Assembly: GCF_014250675.1 (NCBI RefSeq)
Contig: NZ_JACHTG010000003.1
Coordinates: forward strand, 310,001-374,000
DNA from: Cetobacterium sp. 8H
GTDB lineage: Bacteria; Fusobacteriota; Fusobacteriia; Fusobacteriales; Fusobacteriaceae
Direction of reading: 5' to 3'
Length of the DNA: 64,000 nt
In this document: piece after piece, positions 1 to 7,244 of the stretch
Position numbering within the stretch: the stretch's first letter is position 1
Layout: every line of letters starts with the position of its first letter
Translations under genes and position numbers: made by a program
Notes under the pieces: generated by a model
What the model was told of the DNA's origin: nothing
Database searches by the model: none
What the model saw: only the letters and a program-made list of their open reading frames with translations

Positions 1-2
1 AA

Positions 3-875
3 GGGATAAGAGAAGAGATTGAGATAGGTAAGGATCAAGTAATTGATTCGATAAAAAGATTAGTTGAGAGTAAAGTTATTATCCAAGAAAAATTTAGAGG
101 AAAAGCAACTAGATTTTATTTAGAAGATGACTTAAACCAAATACAATTTAAAGAAACTAAAAAATTAGAAAGTAGTAGGAAAAATAGTACTACTAAAAAT
201 CCGACTAGTGTAGTAGGAAAAAGCGACTACACTAGTACTGAAAATCCGACTACTAACCAGTCGGAAAACACGGACATAAATAAGACTAATCTTTTAAATA
301 AGACTAACTTAATAAAAACTACTACTACTACTAAACTAAATTATATATACCCAATAGATAATCCGAATAAAAAAAATAATAGTAGTTTTATTTTAGATAA
401 TTCAAAAGAATTAAAAAAATATCTGATTGATAATATTCAAGATATTCCAACATGTAAAAATATTATGTTCTTAGTTGAAAATCAAAATCTAAGTTTAGAA
501 AAAATAAAAACAGTTGTTGAATATGCCAATAAAAACAAAAAAGGGTTTGGATATATTTTCGAAGCTTTAAAAAACGATTGGACTATTTCAGAAAAACAAG
601 AGAAAAAAGAATTTGCAAGAGGTCATAAATTTAATTCTGAAGCTATAGACAGCACAATAGAAGCTAAGGAAGCTAAAGAGGAATACACAGCTAAGATTGA
701 TAGACTACAAGGGATATATGAGGATTTAAGCGATACAGAAAAGAAAAACATTGATGATGAAGCATACCAATTAGCTGTAGAGAAATATGGACTAGCTGTT
801 GCTAAGATTATGACAAGAACTAAAACTAAGTTTGAAATTTTAGAAAAGTATTATCTATTGGAAAAAGGAGCTTAG
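3..875 (+). CDS. Phage replication initiator, N-terminus outside window
   Basis: The reading frame is open from base 3 to the stop at 873-875, so the gene starts before the window; the first internal ATG (465) is not its true start. The visible N-terminal part (about residues 1-45 in the window) looks like the end of a winged-helix domain (IGKDQVIDSIKRLVESKVI then a beta wing, FRGKATRFYL). It is followed by an N/T/S/K-rich linker and a C-terminal helical domain (about 465-875). This layout (wHTH, low-complexity linker, helical domain) is typical of phage replication initiators of the DnaD/O type; the linker DNA holds symmetric repeats (187-264). Function is inferred from layout and position, not from a diagnostic motif. 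Confidence 0.55.
   Translation, partial: GIREEIEIGKDQVIDSIKRLVESKVIIQEKFRGKATRFYLEDDLNQIQFKETKKLESSRKNSTTKNPTSVVGKSDYTSTENPTTNQSENTDINKTNLLNKTNLIKTTTTTKLNYIYPIDNPNKKNNSSFILDNSKELKKYLIDNIQDIPTCKNIMFLVENQNLSLEKIKTVVEYANKNKKGFGYIFEALKNDWTISEKQEKKEFARGHKFNSEAIDSTIEAKEAKEEYTAKIDRLQGIYEDLSDTEKKNIDDEAYQLAVEKYGLAVAKIMTRTKTKFEILEKYYLLEKGA
187..264. repeat. Inverted and direct repeats inside the initiator gene (candidate phage origin)
   Basis: A perfect 11-bp inverted repeat ACTAGTGTAGT (204-214) / ACTACACTAGT (226-236) is followed by CCGACT (246-251) / AGTCGG (259-264). The segments starting AGTACT at 187 and 235 are direct repeats ending in AAAATCCGACTA. These symmetric GC-containing sites stand out from the AT-rich surroundings. 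Lambdoid and many Gram-positive phages keep origin iterons inside the initiator gene, so an origin is a reasonable inference. Confidence 0.45.
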
Positions 876-877
876 TT

Positions 878-1108
878 ATGGAGAAAACTAAAAGACTAAG
901 AAAAAGTGGAATTACTTATAAAAAATCTCAAAGCAAAATAAAGCAGAGAATTAAGAAATTAGAAACTTTGGTTTATGTTAACTTTAATTTATCCAATAAA
1001 GAATTAGCTGAAAAGATAGGTGTTTCAGAAAAAGAGTTTTATCGAGGTAAATATAATCTTGTGGCAAATAATTTGAAAATTAAGTATAAAGAACAAAGTT
1101 TATTTTAG
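878..1108 (+). CDS. Small helix-turn-helix protein
   Basis: 76 residues, very basic at the N-terminus, with a helix-turn-helix-like stretch near residues 38-55 (LSNKELAEKIGVSEKEFY). It starts 2 bases after the initiator stop, so it is probably translated from the same mRNA. The pattern resembles the small phage terminase-like or sigma-like HTH domains that recognise DNA, but no specific family is recognised. A role in early phage transcription or replication is inferred only from position. Confidence 0.55.
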   Translation: MEKTKRLRKSGITYKKSQSKIKQRIKKLETLVYVNFNLSNKELAEKIGVSEKEFYRGKYNLVANNLKIKYKEQSLF

Positions 1109-1127
1109 TTAAAAAGGAGTAGTATTT

Positions 1128-1292
1128 ATGAAAAATAAATATATTTGTAAAAAGTGTAATAAGTTTGTAGCTAGTAGAAGTGATGATGGAGAAATAAATA
1201 TAAATCCGAAATCTAAAAAGATATCCTTGAAAGGAAAAGAATTTAGAATAGTTTGTAAATGTGGAGAAAATAATAGTGTAAAAATAGTATAA
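1128..1292 (+). CDS. Small zinc-ribbon protein
   Basis: 54-residue frame starting MKNKYICKKCNKFVAS, preceded by a good ribosome site (AAAAAGGAG, about 8 bases before ATG 1128). Two cysteine pairs, CKKC near the N-terminus and CKCG near the C-terminus, form a likely zinc ribbon. It follows the HTH gene by 19 bases and is the last gene before the ABC cassette promoter. Such short zinc ribbons are common in phage early regions; the target is unknown. Confidence 0.6.
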   Translation: MKNKYICKKCNKFVASRSDDGEININPKSKKISLKGKEFRIVCKCGENNSVKIV

Positions 1293-1306
1293 TATCCAAA
1301 ATTACC

Positions 1307-1340
1307 TTACTTTTTTATAAAAAAAATACTATAATAGTAT
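1307..1340 (+). promoter_or_regulatory. Promoter and operator-like palindrome of the ABC cassette
   Basis: A possible -35 TTACTT (1307-1312) lies 17 bases before a perfect -10 TATAAT (1330-1335). The -10 sits in the inverted repeat ATACTAT-A-ATAGTAT (1326-1340), a good place for a repressor. With the terminator at 4167-4215 it makes 1.3-4.2 kb a separately expressed unit. Confidence 0.55.
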
Positions 1341-1372
1341 CATAATATAAAAATCAAAGGGGGTATTGGGTA

Positions 1373-1624
1373 ATGGAAAATTTATGGGATGGATTGAATA
1401 AGATTGCAATTATATTGACTATAGTAGGGTTTGTAGCTGGTAATGTCTCAGGGGCATTTATTTATAAAAAGATTATAAATAAAAATAGTAACAATAATAA
1501 TAACAATAACAACAATAATAATAATAATAACAACAATAATAATAACAACAATACAGTAAATAATCATGGGAATAATAGTGGAATTCAAATTGGAAACAAT
1601 AATGGTGATATAAATGCTTGCTAA
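1373..1624 (+). CDS. Membrane-anchored RHIM/amyloid-motif protein (predicted effector)
   Basis: 83 residues with three parts: one transmembrane helix (about 11-31, with basic KK after it), a run of 21 asparagines (40-60), and a C-terminal motif NNHGNNSGIQIGNNNGDIN (63-81). The core N-x-G-x-Q-x-G-x-N with IQIG is the pattern of RHIM and of the pseudo-palindromic amyloid signalling motifs known from NLR-linked bacterial and fungal systems. The ribosome site is AAAGGGGG before ATG 1373. The next protein begins with the same motif, and the two genes overlap by 11 bases. Inference: templated aggregation by the partner would activate or cluster this membrane protein. Not a recognised named family. 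Confidence 0.7.
   Translation: MENLWDGLNKIAIILTIVGFVAGNVSGAFIYKKIINKNSNNNNNNNNNNNNNNNNNNNNNTVNNHGNNSGIQIGNNNGDINAC
1490..1552 (+). repeat. AAT/AAC trinucleotide repeat (21 Asn codons)
   Basis: Twenty-one consecutive Asn codons, mixed AAT and AAC. Trinucleotide length changes would alter linker length without breaking the frame. Codon mixing argues for selection for asparagine rather than a pure slippage run. Confidence 0.9.
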
Positions 1625-1697
1625 AAAAGAGTCTACTCTAAATAATCATGGAAATAATGATGGGTTACAAATAGGAGTTAATAAGGGACCTATAAAT
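1559..1697 (+). repeat. Duplicated 57-bp amyloid-motif unit in two adjacent genes
   Basis: Codons 63-81 of the membrane protein (1559-1615) and codons 10-28 of the next protein (1641-1697) encode 19-residue motifs with 14 identities, and the DNA is also clearly similar (both begin AATAATCATGG). They lie in different reading frames of overlapping genes, so this is a duplication or selected matching of the signalling motif, not read-through. Confidence 0.85.
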
Positions 1698-2222
1698 ATA
1701 CAAACAAAAGCGAAAACCATTTCAATATTATCTCAAGTTATTAAAAATATTTCAAAAAATATAGCTGTAAACGAAGAGACAGATTTAAAAAATAAAAATT
1801 TAATACCTTTTAAAATTGAAGAAAAAATAAAGCACAATATAATTTTAAAATATAAAAGGAAATTTGAAAAATATAAAATGTATTATTCAATTTGTGATCA
1901 GGTTTTAAATAGGTTTGATGACAACTTAACAAATAATAAAGAAAAATTACTAAATAATATAAATGATATGTATAATGATGTAATTGGTGAATTTATTTAT
2001 GAAAAGCAGTGCAGAGAGGAAATATACGATGATATAGATAATATAGATTTAATAAAAGAAGAAAAACTTGCAGATAAAATTATAGATTTGGTAATGAATA
2101 AATTACGGAAAAGATTAGGAGATGATATTTTAGAAGAAGATAAAGATTTTGGTCTTAATATTATTATGTGTTATGCTTTCGTAAAATGTAAAATTTTAGA
2201 AAAACCCGAATGTGAGGTGTAA
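1614..2222 (+). CDS. ABC-3C-type protein with N-terminal RHIM-like motif
   Basis: 202 residues. The N-terminus carries NNHGNNDGLQIGVNKGPIN (10-28), the same amyloid-like motif as the upstream membrane protein. The remaining part (about 60-202) is all-helical and acidic/lysine-rich, ending near MCYAFVKCKILEKPECEV, and fits the C-terminal module that links effectors to three-component ABC (ABC-3C) systems. ATG 1614 overlaps the previous gene and has only a weak ribosome site, suggesting translational coupling. Gene order (this protein, small winged-helix protein, DUF2326 ATPase) is the ABC-3C order. Assignment of the C-terminal module rests mainly on synteny. Confidence 0.65.
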   Translation: MLAKKESTLNNHGNNDGLQIGVNKGPINIQTKAKTISILSQVIKNISKNIAVNEETDLKNKNLIPFKIEEKIKHNIILKYKRKFEKYKMYYSICDQVLNRFDDNLTNNKEKLLNNINDMYNDVIGEFIYEKQCREEIYDDIDNIDLIKEEKLADKIIDLVMNKLRKRLGDDILEEDKDFGLNIIMCYAFVKCKILEKPECEV

Positions 2223-2226
2223 ATAG

Positions 2227-2448
2227 ATGATATTAAATGTAGAAAGAAATCCAAAAGATTCTTTATATTATATAGGAGCAATATTATTAGAAATATTACA
2301 GAATAATAAAGAGGGACTTTATGTGGATGAATTAATAAAAAAAGCTAAAGATAGAAAGATAAATATATCATTTTTTTATTACGCACTGGATTGGCTTTTT
2401 ATTATATCAAAAATAGAAATAAAAAATGAAAGGATTTGTAGAATATGA
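2227..2448 (+). CDS. ABC-3C middle component (small winged-helix protein)
   Basis: 73 residues with helices followed by a short hairpin (LLEILQNNKEGLYVDELIKKAKDRK...SKIEIKNERICRI), typical of the compact winged-helix middle components of ABC-3C systems. It starts 4 bases after the previous stop and overlaps the ATPase start by 4 bases (ATGA), so the three are made together. Known members act as adaptors between the ATPase and the effector protein; that role is inferred here. Confidence 0.65.
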   Translation: MILNVERNPKDSLYYIGAILLEILQNNKEGLYVDELIKKAKDRKINISFFYYALDWLFIISKIEIKNERICRI

Positions 2449-4145
2449 AACTTGAAAAATTGATTATAAAAAAGACAAAACCTAAAATTGAGATAATTCG
2501 TAATATTAAATTTAAAGACGGATTGAATTTAATAATAGATGATACCAAAGGAAAATTACAAGCAACAGGTAATAATATTGGAAAAACTACACTAATTAAG
2601 ATTATAGATTTATGTTTAGGAGGGAAAAATGTAAAATCTTTATATTTTGATCCTGATACGAATTCAATAAATGAAGAGGTAAGAGAATTTCTAGAAGCTT
2701 ATAAAGTAGTTGCAGAGTTAACGCTAGAGAACGGAAATGAAAGAATAATAATTGAAAAAGATTTATTTTCTAGAGGAAAATGGAGAGTAGATGGAGAAGA
2801 ATATAGTCAAAATAATTTATGGCTATTTTTAAAAATTAAATTATTTGGATCTGATGAAAAAAAACCAACATTAAGAAGTTTGATACCAAAATTTATAAGA
2901 ATTTCAGATTTAACTTCTGAAAGAATGTTAAAATATTTACCTGATATAACTAAAAGTTCAGATTATGATGCTATTTATACATTTTTATTTAAATTAAAAA
3001 ATGATGCTCTAATCAGTAAAGTAAATGAACTAACAAATGAATTGAAAGCAATTGAAAAAAAATTAAATGTTTTAGAAAAAGATAAAAACTTGAAATCTTT
3101 ATCATCTTTAGAGCAGAGAAAAGAATTAATAGATGTAGAATTATCTACTTATGAAGAAAAGAAAAAAAAGATAAATTTTCTTAAAACAAATAAAGTTGAA
3201 ATAGAAAAAATGAGAGAGTTAATACTTCAAATAGATGCAGTAGAAGGAGATATTGAAATATTAGACTTAGAAATTAGTTTAATTAGAGAAAATATACAAG
3301 CATTAGAAAAAGAAGGGACAAACATAAATTTAAATGTACTAAAAGAAATCTATAATGAAGCAGAAAGCTATGTCGGGAAACTGCAAAAGAAATTTGAAGA
3401 AATGGTTAGTTTTCATAATGCAATGCTTGAAAATAGAAAAGAATATATTTCAAATGATTTAAATCAAAAAGAAAAAGATAGTTTTGATTTAGTAGTTAAA
3501 AGGAATAAATTGCTCGAAGAAAAAGAGAGAATAGAGAAAACGATATTTTTAGAGGATACTTTAGATGAAATACTGATTGCATCTAAAAAGTATGAAGATT
3601 TATTAATAGAAAAAGGCGAAGTAACAAATGGAATAAAAATTTTATCTGATATAAATCATGAAAAAGAAGAAATTTCAGCAAAACTTTATGCTTTAAAAGA
3701 TAAAGAAAACGAAAAAAATAGTAAAGATATAATAAAGCGTTTTAATATAATTTTTTCAGACTATTCTCAAAAATTATATAATGAAAAATATTTTATAGCA
3801 TATAACGAAAATTGGGAAGAAAGTAAAAGTTTTCCTATAACTTGTGAAACTTTAAGTGGGCAAATTGGAACAGGAAAGAAAAAAGCGGTAACAATGGCTT
3901 TTGATTTAGCTTATTTAGAATTTTCAAATGAAATGAATATAATTTGTCCAAAATTTGTAATTCATGACAAGTTAGAGAATACATATATAAATCAGTTAGA
4001 GACAATATTTGAAATATCAGAAAGTATAAATGGACAGTTAATAGTTCCTATACTGAGAGAGAGAGTAAGTAAATTAGATGAAAATCTTATAGAAGAGTGC
4101 AAAATAATAGAGTTAAGTGAAGAGGATAAATTATTTAGAATTTAA
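2445..4145 (+). CDS. DUF2326-type SMC/RecN-like ABC ATPase of ABC-3C system
   Basis: 566 residues. Walker A GNNIGKTT (about 43-50) sits in an AAA/SMC-like N-terminal half-domain. A long coiled coil (about 190-420) follows, then a signature-like LSGQIGTGKKKAVTMAFDLAY (about 470) and a C-terminal segment KFVIHDKLENTY, which holds the Walker B/D-loop region typical of DUF2326 proteins. These ATPases sense nucleic-acid or nucleoprotein states and drive effectors in conflict systems; that is family knowledge. It is the last gene of the cassette, with a terminator 22 bases downstream. Confidence 0.8.
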   Translation: MKLEKLIIKKTKPKIEIIRNIKFKDGLNLIIDDTKGKLQATGNNIGKTTLIKIIDLCLGGKNVKSLYFDPDTNSINEEVREFLEAYKVVAELTLENGNERIIIEKDLFSRGKWRVDGEEYSQNNLWLFLKIKLFGSDEKKPTLRSLIPKFIRISDLTSERMLKYLPDITKSSDYDAIYTFLFKLKNDALISKVNELTNELKAIEKKLNVLEKDKNLKSLSSLEQRKELIDVELSTYEEKKKKINFLKTNKVEIEKMRELILQIDAVEGDIEILDLEISLIRENIQALEKEGTNINLNVLKEIYNEAESYVGKLQKKFEEMVSFHNAMLENRKEYISNDLNQKEKDSFDLVVKRNKLLEEKERIEKTIFLEDTLDEILIASKKYEDLLIEKGEVTNGIKILSDINHEKEEISAKLYALKDKENEKNSKDIIKRFNIIFSDYSQKLYNEKYFIAYNENWEESKSFPITCETLSGQIGTGKKKAVTMAFDLAYLEFSNEMNIICPKFVIHDKLENTYINQLETIFEISESINGQLIVPILRERVSKLDENLIEECKIIELSEEDKLFRI

Positions 4146-4166
4146 TATATGATGCAAAGACTTAAT

Positions 4167-4215
4167 AAAGAGTTAGGGTTTACTGCGAAGTAAATCTTAG
4201 CTCTTTTATTTTTTG
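4167..4215 (+). terminator. Intrinsic terminator of the ABC cassette
   Basis: An 18-bp stem with a few G-U or mismatched pairs (4167-4184 with 4189-4206), tetraloop GCGA, then TTTTATTTTTTG. It isolates the cassette from the genes downstream. Confidence 0.85.
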
Positions 4216-4274
4216 TAAAAATATAAACAACTGACTTTTTTAATAAAAATGTCAGTGGATAAATTTGGGAAACA

Positions 4275-4313
4275 AAAAAGCTCCTTAGTCCCCGACCTTC
4301 TAAGAAGCTTTTT
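4275..4313. terminator. Strong hairpin, terminator-like in both directions
   Basis: AAAAAGCTCCTTAG (4275-4288) pairs with CTAAGAAGCTTTTT (4300-4313), 13 of 14 positions, with an 11-base GC-rich loop. A-runs and T-runs on both sides let it work on either strand. It sits between the ABC cassette and the VRR-NUC gene; the rest of 4216-4403 shows only a small CTGAC/GTCAG hairpin. Confidence 0.6.
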
Positions 4314-4403
4314 CCCCACTAAATCCCATGTTTATGACAAAGTAAGATAATATTTAATTACTACATAAAATTAGAAAAATCAAATTTATTTAGGAGAGAT
4401 AAC

Positions 4404-4745
4404 ATGAAAGAAACGGATATTCAAGCAGCAATAATAACATATTTAGGTATACTAGAGAACCAAGGCAAAGTTTGGTTTAGTCGATTAAATAACATTCCAC
4501 CAGTTAATAAGGGAACTGATGGAAAAATGGTTTTCAGGAAACTTCCTAGAGGTTGTAAGAAAGGTATTCCAGATATTTTGATTATATCTAAGGGGAGAAC
4601 TATTGCTATGGAAGTTAAAACACCTACAGGAAAGCAAAGTAAAGAGCAAAAATTAGTAGAAGAGAGCTTTAAAAAGCAGGGTCAAGAATATCATGTAGTT
4701 AGATCGTTGGAAGATGCTATAAAGGTAGTTGGCCATGTAGTGTAG
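4404..4745 (+). CDS. VRR-NUC domain nuclease
   Basis: 113 residues, the full length of a stand-alone VRR-NUC domain. Catalytic pattern of the PD-(D/E)xK fold is visible: early E (KETDIQAAI), GIPDILI (D about residue 54), AMEVKTPTGKQS (E-x-K about 72-74, then Q). Such proteins act as structure-specific or Holliday-junction-type nucleases in phage genomes. Ribosome site AGGAGAG precedes ATG 4404. It opens the pre-late region together with the HTH gene downstream. Confidence 0.88.
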   Translation: MKETDIQAAIITYLGILENQGKVWFSRLNNIPPVNKGTDGKMVFRKLPRGCKKGIPDILIISKGRTIAMEVKTPTGKQSKEQKLVEESFKKQGQEYHVVRSLEDAIKVVGHVV

Positions 4746-4757
4746 TGGGAGGGGGAA

Positions 4758-5036
4758 ATGAAACCAATAGAAGGATATACTATAAAAGATAGTGTTACTC
4801 ATAAAAAAGAAAGATCTGTAAAAATAGCTTTGTTAGAAGATTTAAGAACTATATTGGCTACTGAATTGGAATTAGAAATCTGGAGAAGAAAAAATAAATT
4901 TAATCATTCTCATGACAAAATAGCTAAAGATTTAGGGATAACATATCAAGCTTCTATTGATAGCATTAAACGGTTAAATCGTAAAGTAAAAAGAAATCTA
5001 ATAAAGTTAAAAATAAGAGGAAGTAACTTTTTTTAA
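4758..5036 (+). CDS. HTH protein, sigma-like/late-regulator type
   Basis: 92 residues, C-terminal helix-turn-helix (HDKIAKDLGITYQASIDSIKRLNRKVKRNL, about 53-82) like sigma region 4 or ArpU/RinA-type phage late regulators. A GGGAGGGGG ribosome site precedes ATG 4758. Followed by an A/T-rich imperfect repeat (GTAACTTTTTTTAAGGTTAC, 5022-5041) that overlaps its stop. Regulator of later phage genes is an inference from family shape and position. Confidence 0.6.
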   Translation: MKPIEGYTIKDSVTHKKERSVKIALLEDLRTILATELELEIWRRKNKFNHSHDKIAKDLGITYQASIDSIKRLNRKVKRNLIKLKIRGSNFF

Positions 5037-5071
5037 GGTTACTTTTTTAATACTAAAGTTATGGAGGATAT

Positions 5072-5707
5072 ATGCAAGAACTAAAATTTAAAATTGATTC
5101 ACAAAGAGAAGTAGTAATAATGGATATTGAGAAACTAATTGATAATCCCAATAATGTTAAAATTCATACTCAGGAACAGATAGAGCTAATAAAGAAGAGT
5201 ATAGATAAATTAGGTTTTAACAGTATTGTAGTTATTGATGAAGAGAATATGATACTAGCAGGTCATGGAAGAGTATTAGCATTAAAAGAAACAGGAGAAA
5301 AGACAGTTCCATGTTTAAAGATTAGTAATTTAGCTGAAGAAGAAAAATTACAAATAATGATGATGGATAATACTTCAGTTTTAATGACTGGTATTGATGA
5401 AGAAATGGCAAAGCTAGTTATTGAAAAATTAGAACTAGCAGAAGCAGATTTGGAATTAACAGGATTGTCTTTGGAGAAAATAAGTAAGTTAAAAATAGAA
5501 GATTTAGATATTCCAGAAGTTTTAGTTATAGACAAACAACAAAATGAGATATCAAGAGAAACTTCTTTAAAACTAACTTTTGGAACTAGAAAAGTAATTA
5601 TAACAGATGAAGAGTTAGAAAGGTTAGAAGCTAAGTATAAAGAGTATATAAATGAAATGGGAGTTGACTTCGGGTTTGTATCATATATTTTAGGAGTTGA
5701 TGCATAA
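5072..5707 (+). CDS. ParB-like nuclease-domain protein
   Basis: 211 residues. ParB N-terminal domain at about 15-110: IEKLIDNPNNVKIHTQEQIELIKKSIDKLGF, then the box ILAGHGRVLALKETGEKTVPC. In phages these stand-alone ParB/Srx-fold proteins occur beside DNA methyltransferases and terminases. The C-terminal part (about 120-211) is a separate unassigned domain. Its end overlaps the next gene, which has a second ParB-like domain, so the pair may have arisen by duplication. Confidence 0.8.
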   Translation: MQELKFKIDSQREVVIMDIEKLIDNPNNVKIHTQEQIELIKKSIDKLGFNSIVVIDEENMILAGHGRVLALKETGEKTVPCLKISNLAEEEKLQIMMMDNTSVLMTGIDEEMAKLVIEKLELAEADLELTGLSLEKISKLKIEDLDIPEVLVIDKQQNEISRETSLKLTFGTRKVIITDEELERLEAKYKEYINEMGVDFGFVSYILGVDA

Positions 5708-7082
5708 AATGGAATTTATAAGAGAAATAGAGATAGATAAATTAAAACCTGTTGATTATAACCCTAGAAAGATTAATGAGAAAGCCTTCAAATTACTTCA
5801 GGAAAGTTTAAAGATATTTGGAATATTAAAACCAGTTATTGTAAATGGAAATAAGAATATACTAACAGCAGGTCACCAAAGAACTAAAGCTATGAAAGCT
5901 ATTGGCTTAAAAACTTGTCCTGCTATAAGAATAAAAGATGTATCTATCCAGGATGAAATTAGATTCAACTTATTTCATAATAGTATTGAAACAAATAAAA
6001 CTAATGTAACTATAAAAAATCCACAAAATATTGAGTTAGAAAATTTTACTTTTATTGATTGTATGCATGTAAATTTTAAAGAAAATAAAAATGCTGCAGT
6101 TGTAAAAGAGATTTCTAGGCTTATTTCAAAGTATGGAGAATGGGGAAGTGTAGTTATTGATGAAGAAGGAAATATAATACAAAATTCTGACTATGCTATT
6201 GCCTGTAAATTGCTAAATAAACGAGTGTTAGTGTATAAACTGTCAAACGATAAGGTAAAAGCTTTTTTAAGGTATATGAACGTGGATTATGGGGAATATA
6301 ATTATGAAGCTCTAGGAATAAAAACTTATAATCAGCATAACTGTCAAATGAACAGATTAAGAGGAGGAATAAAGGATAATAAATCATCTTTATATGAGGG
6401 TTATGTTTTAAAGAATATATCTAAAGATGAAAGAGGGGTAGATTTTGGAGCTGGACAATGTGATTATGCATCTAAATTGTCAAAATTAGGTTATAAACTA
6501 CTTCCATATGAGCCACACTTTAAATTTAAAGGTCAAGAAGCTATAGATATTAGAGAAGTAGTAAAGATGATATTAAAGCTTGAAATGGATATCAAGCAGA
6601 ATGGATTATATGATTATGTAGTTTTAGATAGTGTTATAAATTCAATAACATCTAATAACTTTGAAAAATATGTATTAACTACTTGTAATGCTTTATTAAA
6701 AGAGAATGGGAGTTTGTATATAGGAACTAGAAATAAAGGTCAAATTGATTCAACTTTAAATAGTAGTAGATGTATTGAAAAAGTTAGAAGTTTAGAGTTC
6801 TTAGATAAAGATAACTTTTCAGCTACTTTTAGAAATGGAGTTTGGACACTTCAAAAGTTTCATACAAAGGAATCCTTGAAAGAGGTTTGTTTAAAATATT
6901 TTAATGATGTTGAAACTATGGGAAGTGGAAGCCAAATATATGCTATATGTAAGAATCCAAAGAGATTAGCTAAAGAGGACTATATAGAAGCTTTGAGTAT
7001 TGAGTTTAATATGGAGTATCCAAATGGTTACAAACATAATAAACATGAGAAGTTAATAAATAAGATTTTAAAGAGCAAGTGA
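5700..7082 (+). CDS. ParB-like domain fused to a methyltransferase-like domain
   Basis: About 460 residues. The N-terminus is ParB-like (IEIDKLKPVDYNPRKINEK; box ILTAGHQRTKAMKAIGLKTCPAIRI). A middle unassigned region (about 95-215) follows. The C-terminal half has an AdoMet motif I (GVDFGAGQCDYASKL, about residue 245) and DYVVLDSVIN as a motif IV-like strand, so a Rossmann methyltransferase is likely. No DPPY/NPPY motif is seen, so the target may not be DNA adenine. Start uncertain: ATG 5700 or ATG 5709 share TAGGAG. A decayed piece of this gene recurs at 38.05-38.20 kb. Confidence 0.7.
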   Translation: MHKMEFIREIEIDKLKPVDYNPRKINEKAFKLLQESLKIFGILKPVIVNGNKNILTAGHQRTKAMKAIGLKTCPAIRIKDVSIQDEIRFNLFHNSIETNKTNVTIKNPQNIELENFTFIDCMHVNFKENKNAAVVKEISRLISKYGEWGSVVIDEEGNIIQNSDYAIACKLLNKRVLVYKLSNDKVKAFLRYMNVDYGEYNYEALGIKTYNQHNCQMNRLRGGIKDNKSSLYEGYVLKNISKDERGVDFGAGQCDYASKLSKLGYKLLPYEPHFKFKGQEAIDIREVVKMILKLEMDIKQNGLYDYVVLDSVINSITSNNFEKYVLTTCNALLKENGSLYIGTRNKGQIDSTLNSSRCIEKVRSLEFLDKDNFSATFRNGVWTLQKFHTKESLKEVCLKYFNDVETMGSGSQIYAICKNPKRLAKEDYIEALSIEFNMEYPNGYKHNKHEKLINKILKSK

Positions 7083-7097
7083 TTTGCTCTTTTTTAT
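7070..7097 (+). terminator. Terminator after the ParB/methyltransferase gene
   Basis: AAAGAGCAA and TTGCTCTTT form a 9-bp stem overlapping the stop codon region, followed by TTTTTT. It separates the early genes from the accessory island. Confidence 0.85.
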
Positions 7098-7152
7098 TAG
7101 TTGATAATGAATATATTAAGAGAACTATGTTAATTTCGTTTATAGGAAGTAA

Positions 7153-7173
7153 AAACACCACAGTTACCTGTGG
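7153..7173 (-). terminator. Terminator of the minus-strand gene at 7245
   Basis: CCACAG-TTAC-CTGTGG (7158-7173); read on the minus strand the stem is followed by TGTTTTT. It lies about 70 bases beyond the stop of the 7245-7997 gene. Confidence 0.6.
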
Positions 7174-7244
7174 CTAGAAAATTTAAATTTTTTTATAAGT
7201 TTAAAATCAAAAATACAATATTTATTATGTGAATAAGGGAGTCT

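Noticed and set aside
1490-1552. Polyasparagine tract as sequencing or assembly error
   Set aside because: AAT and AAC codons are mixed, the frame continues into a meaningful motif, and a ribosome site and promoter precede the gene.
5263-5535. Long minus-strand frame inside the ParB-like gene, and similar antisense frames at 16026-16307, 21189-21662, 46428-46835 and 56796-57185
   Set aside because: Exact shadows of well-supported genes with no ribosome sites or protein motifs.
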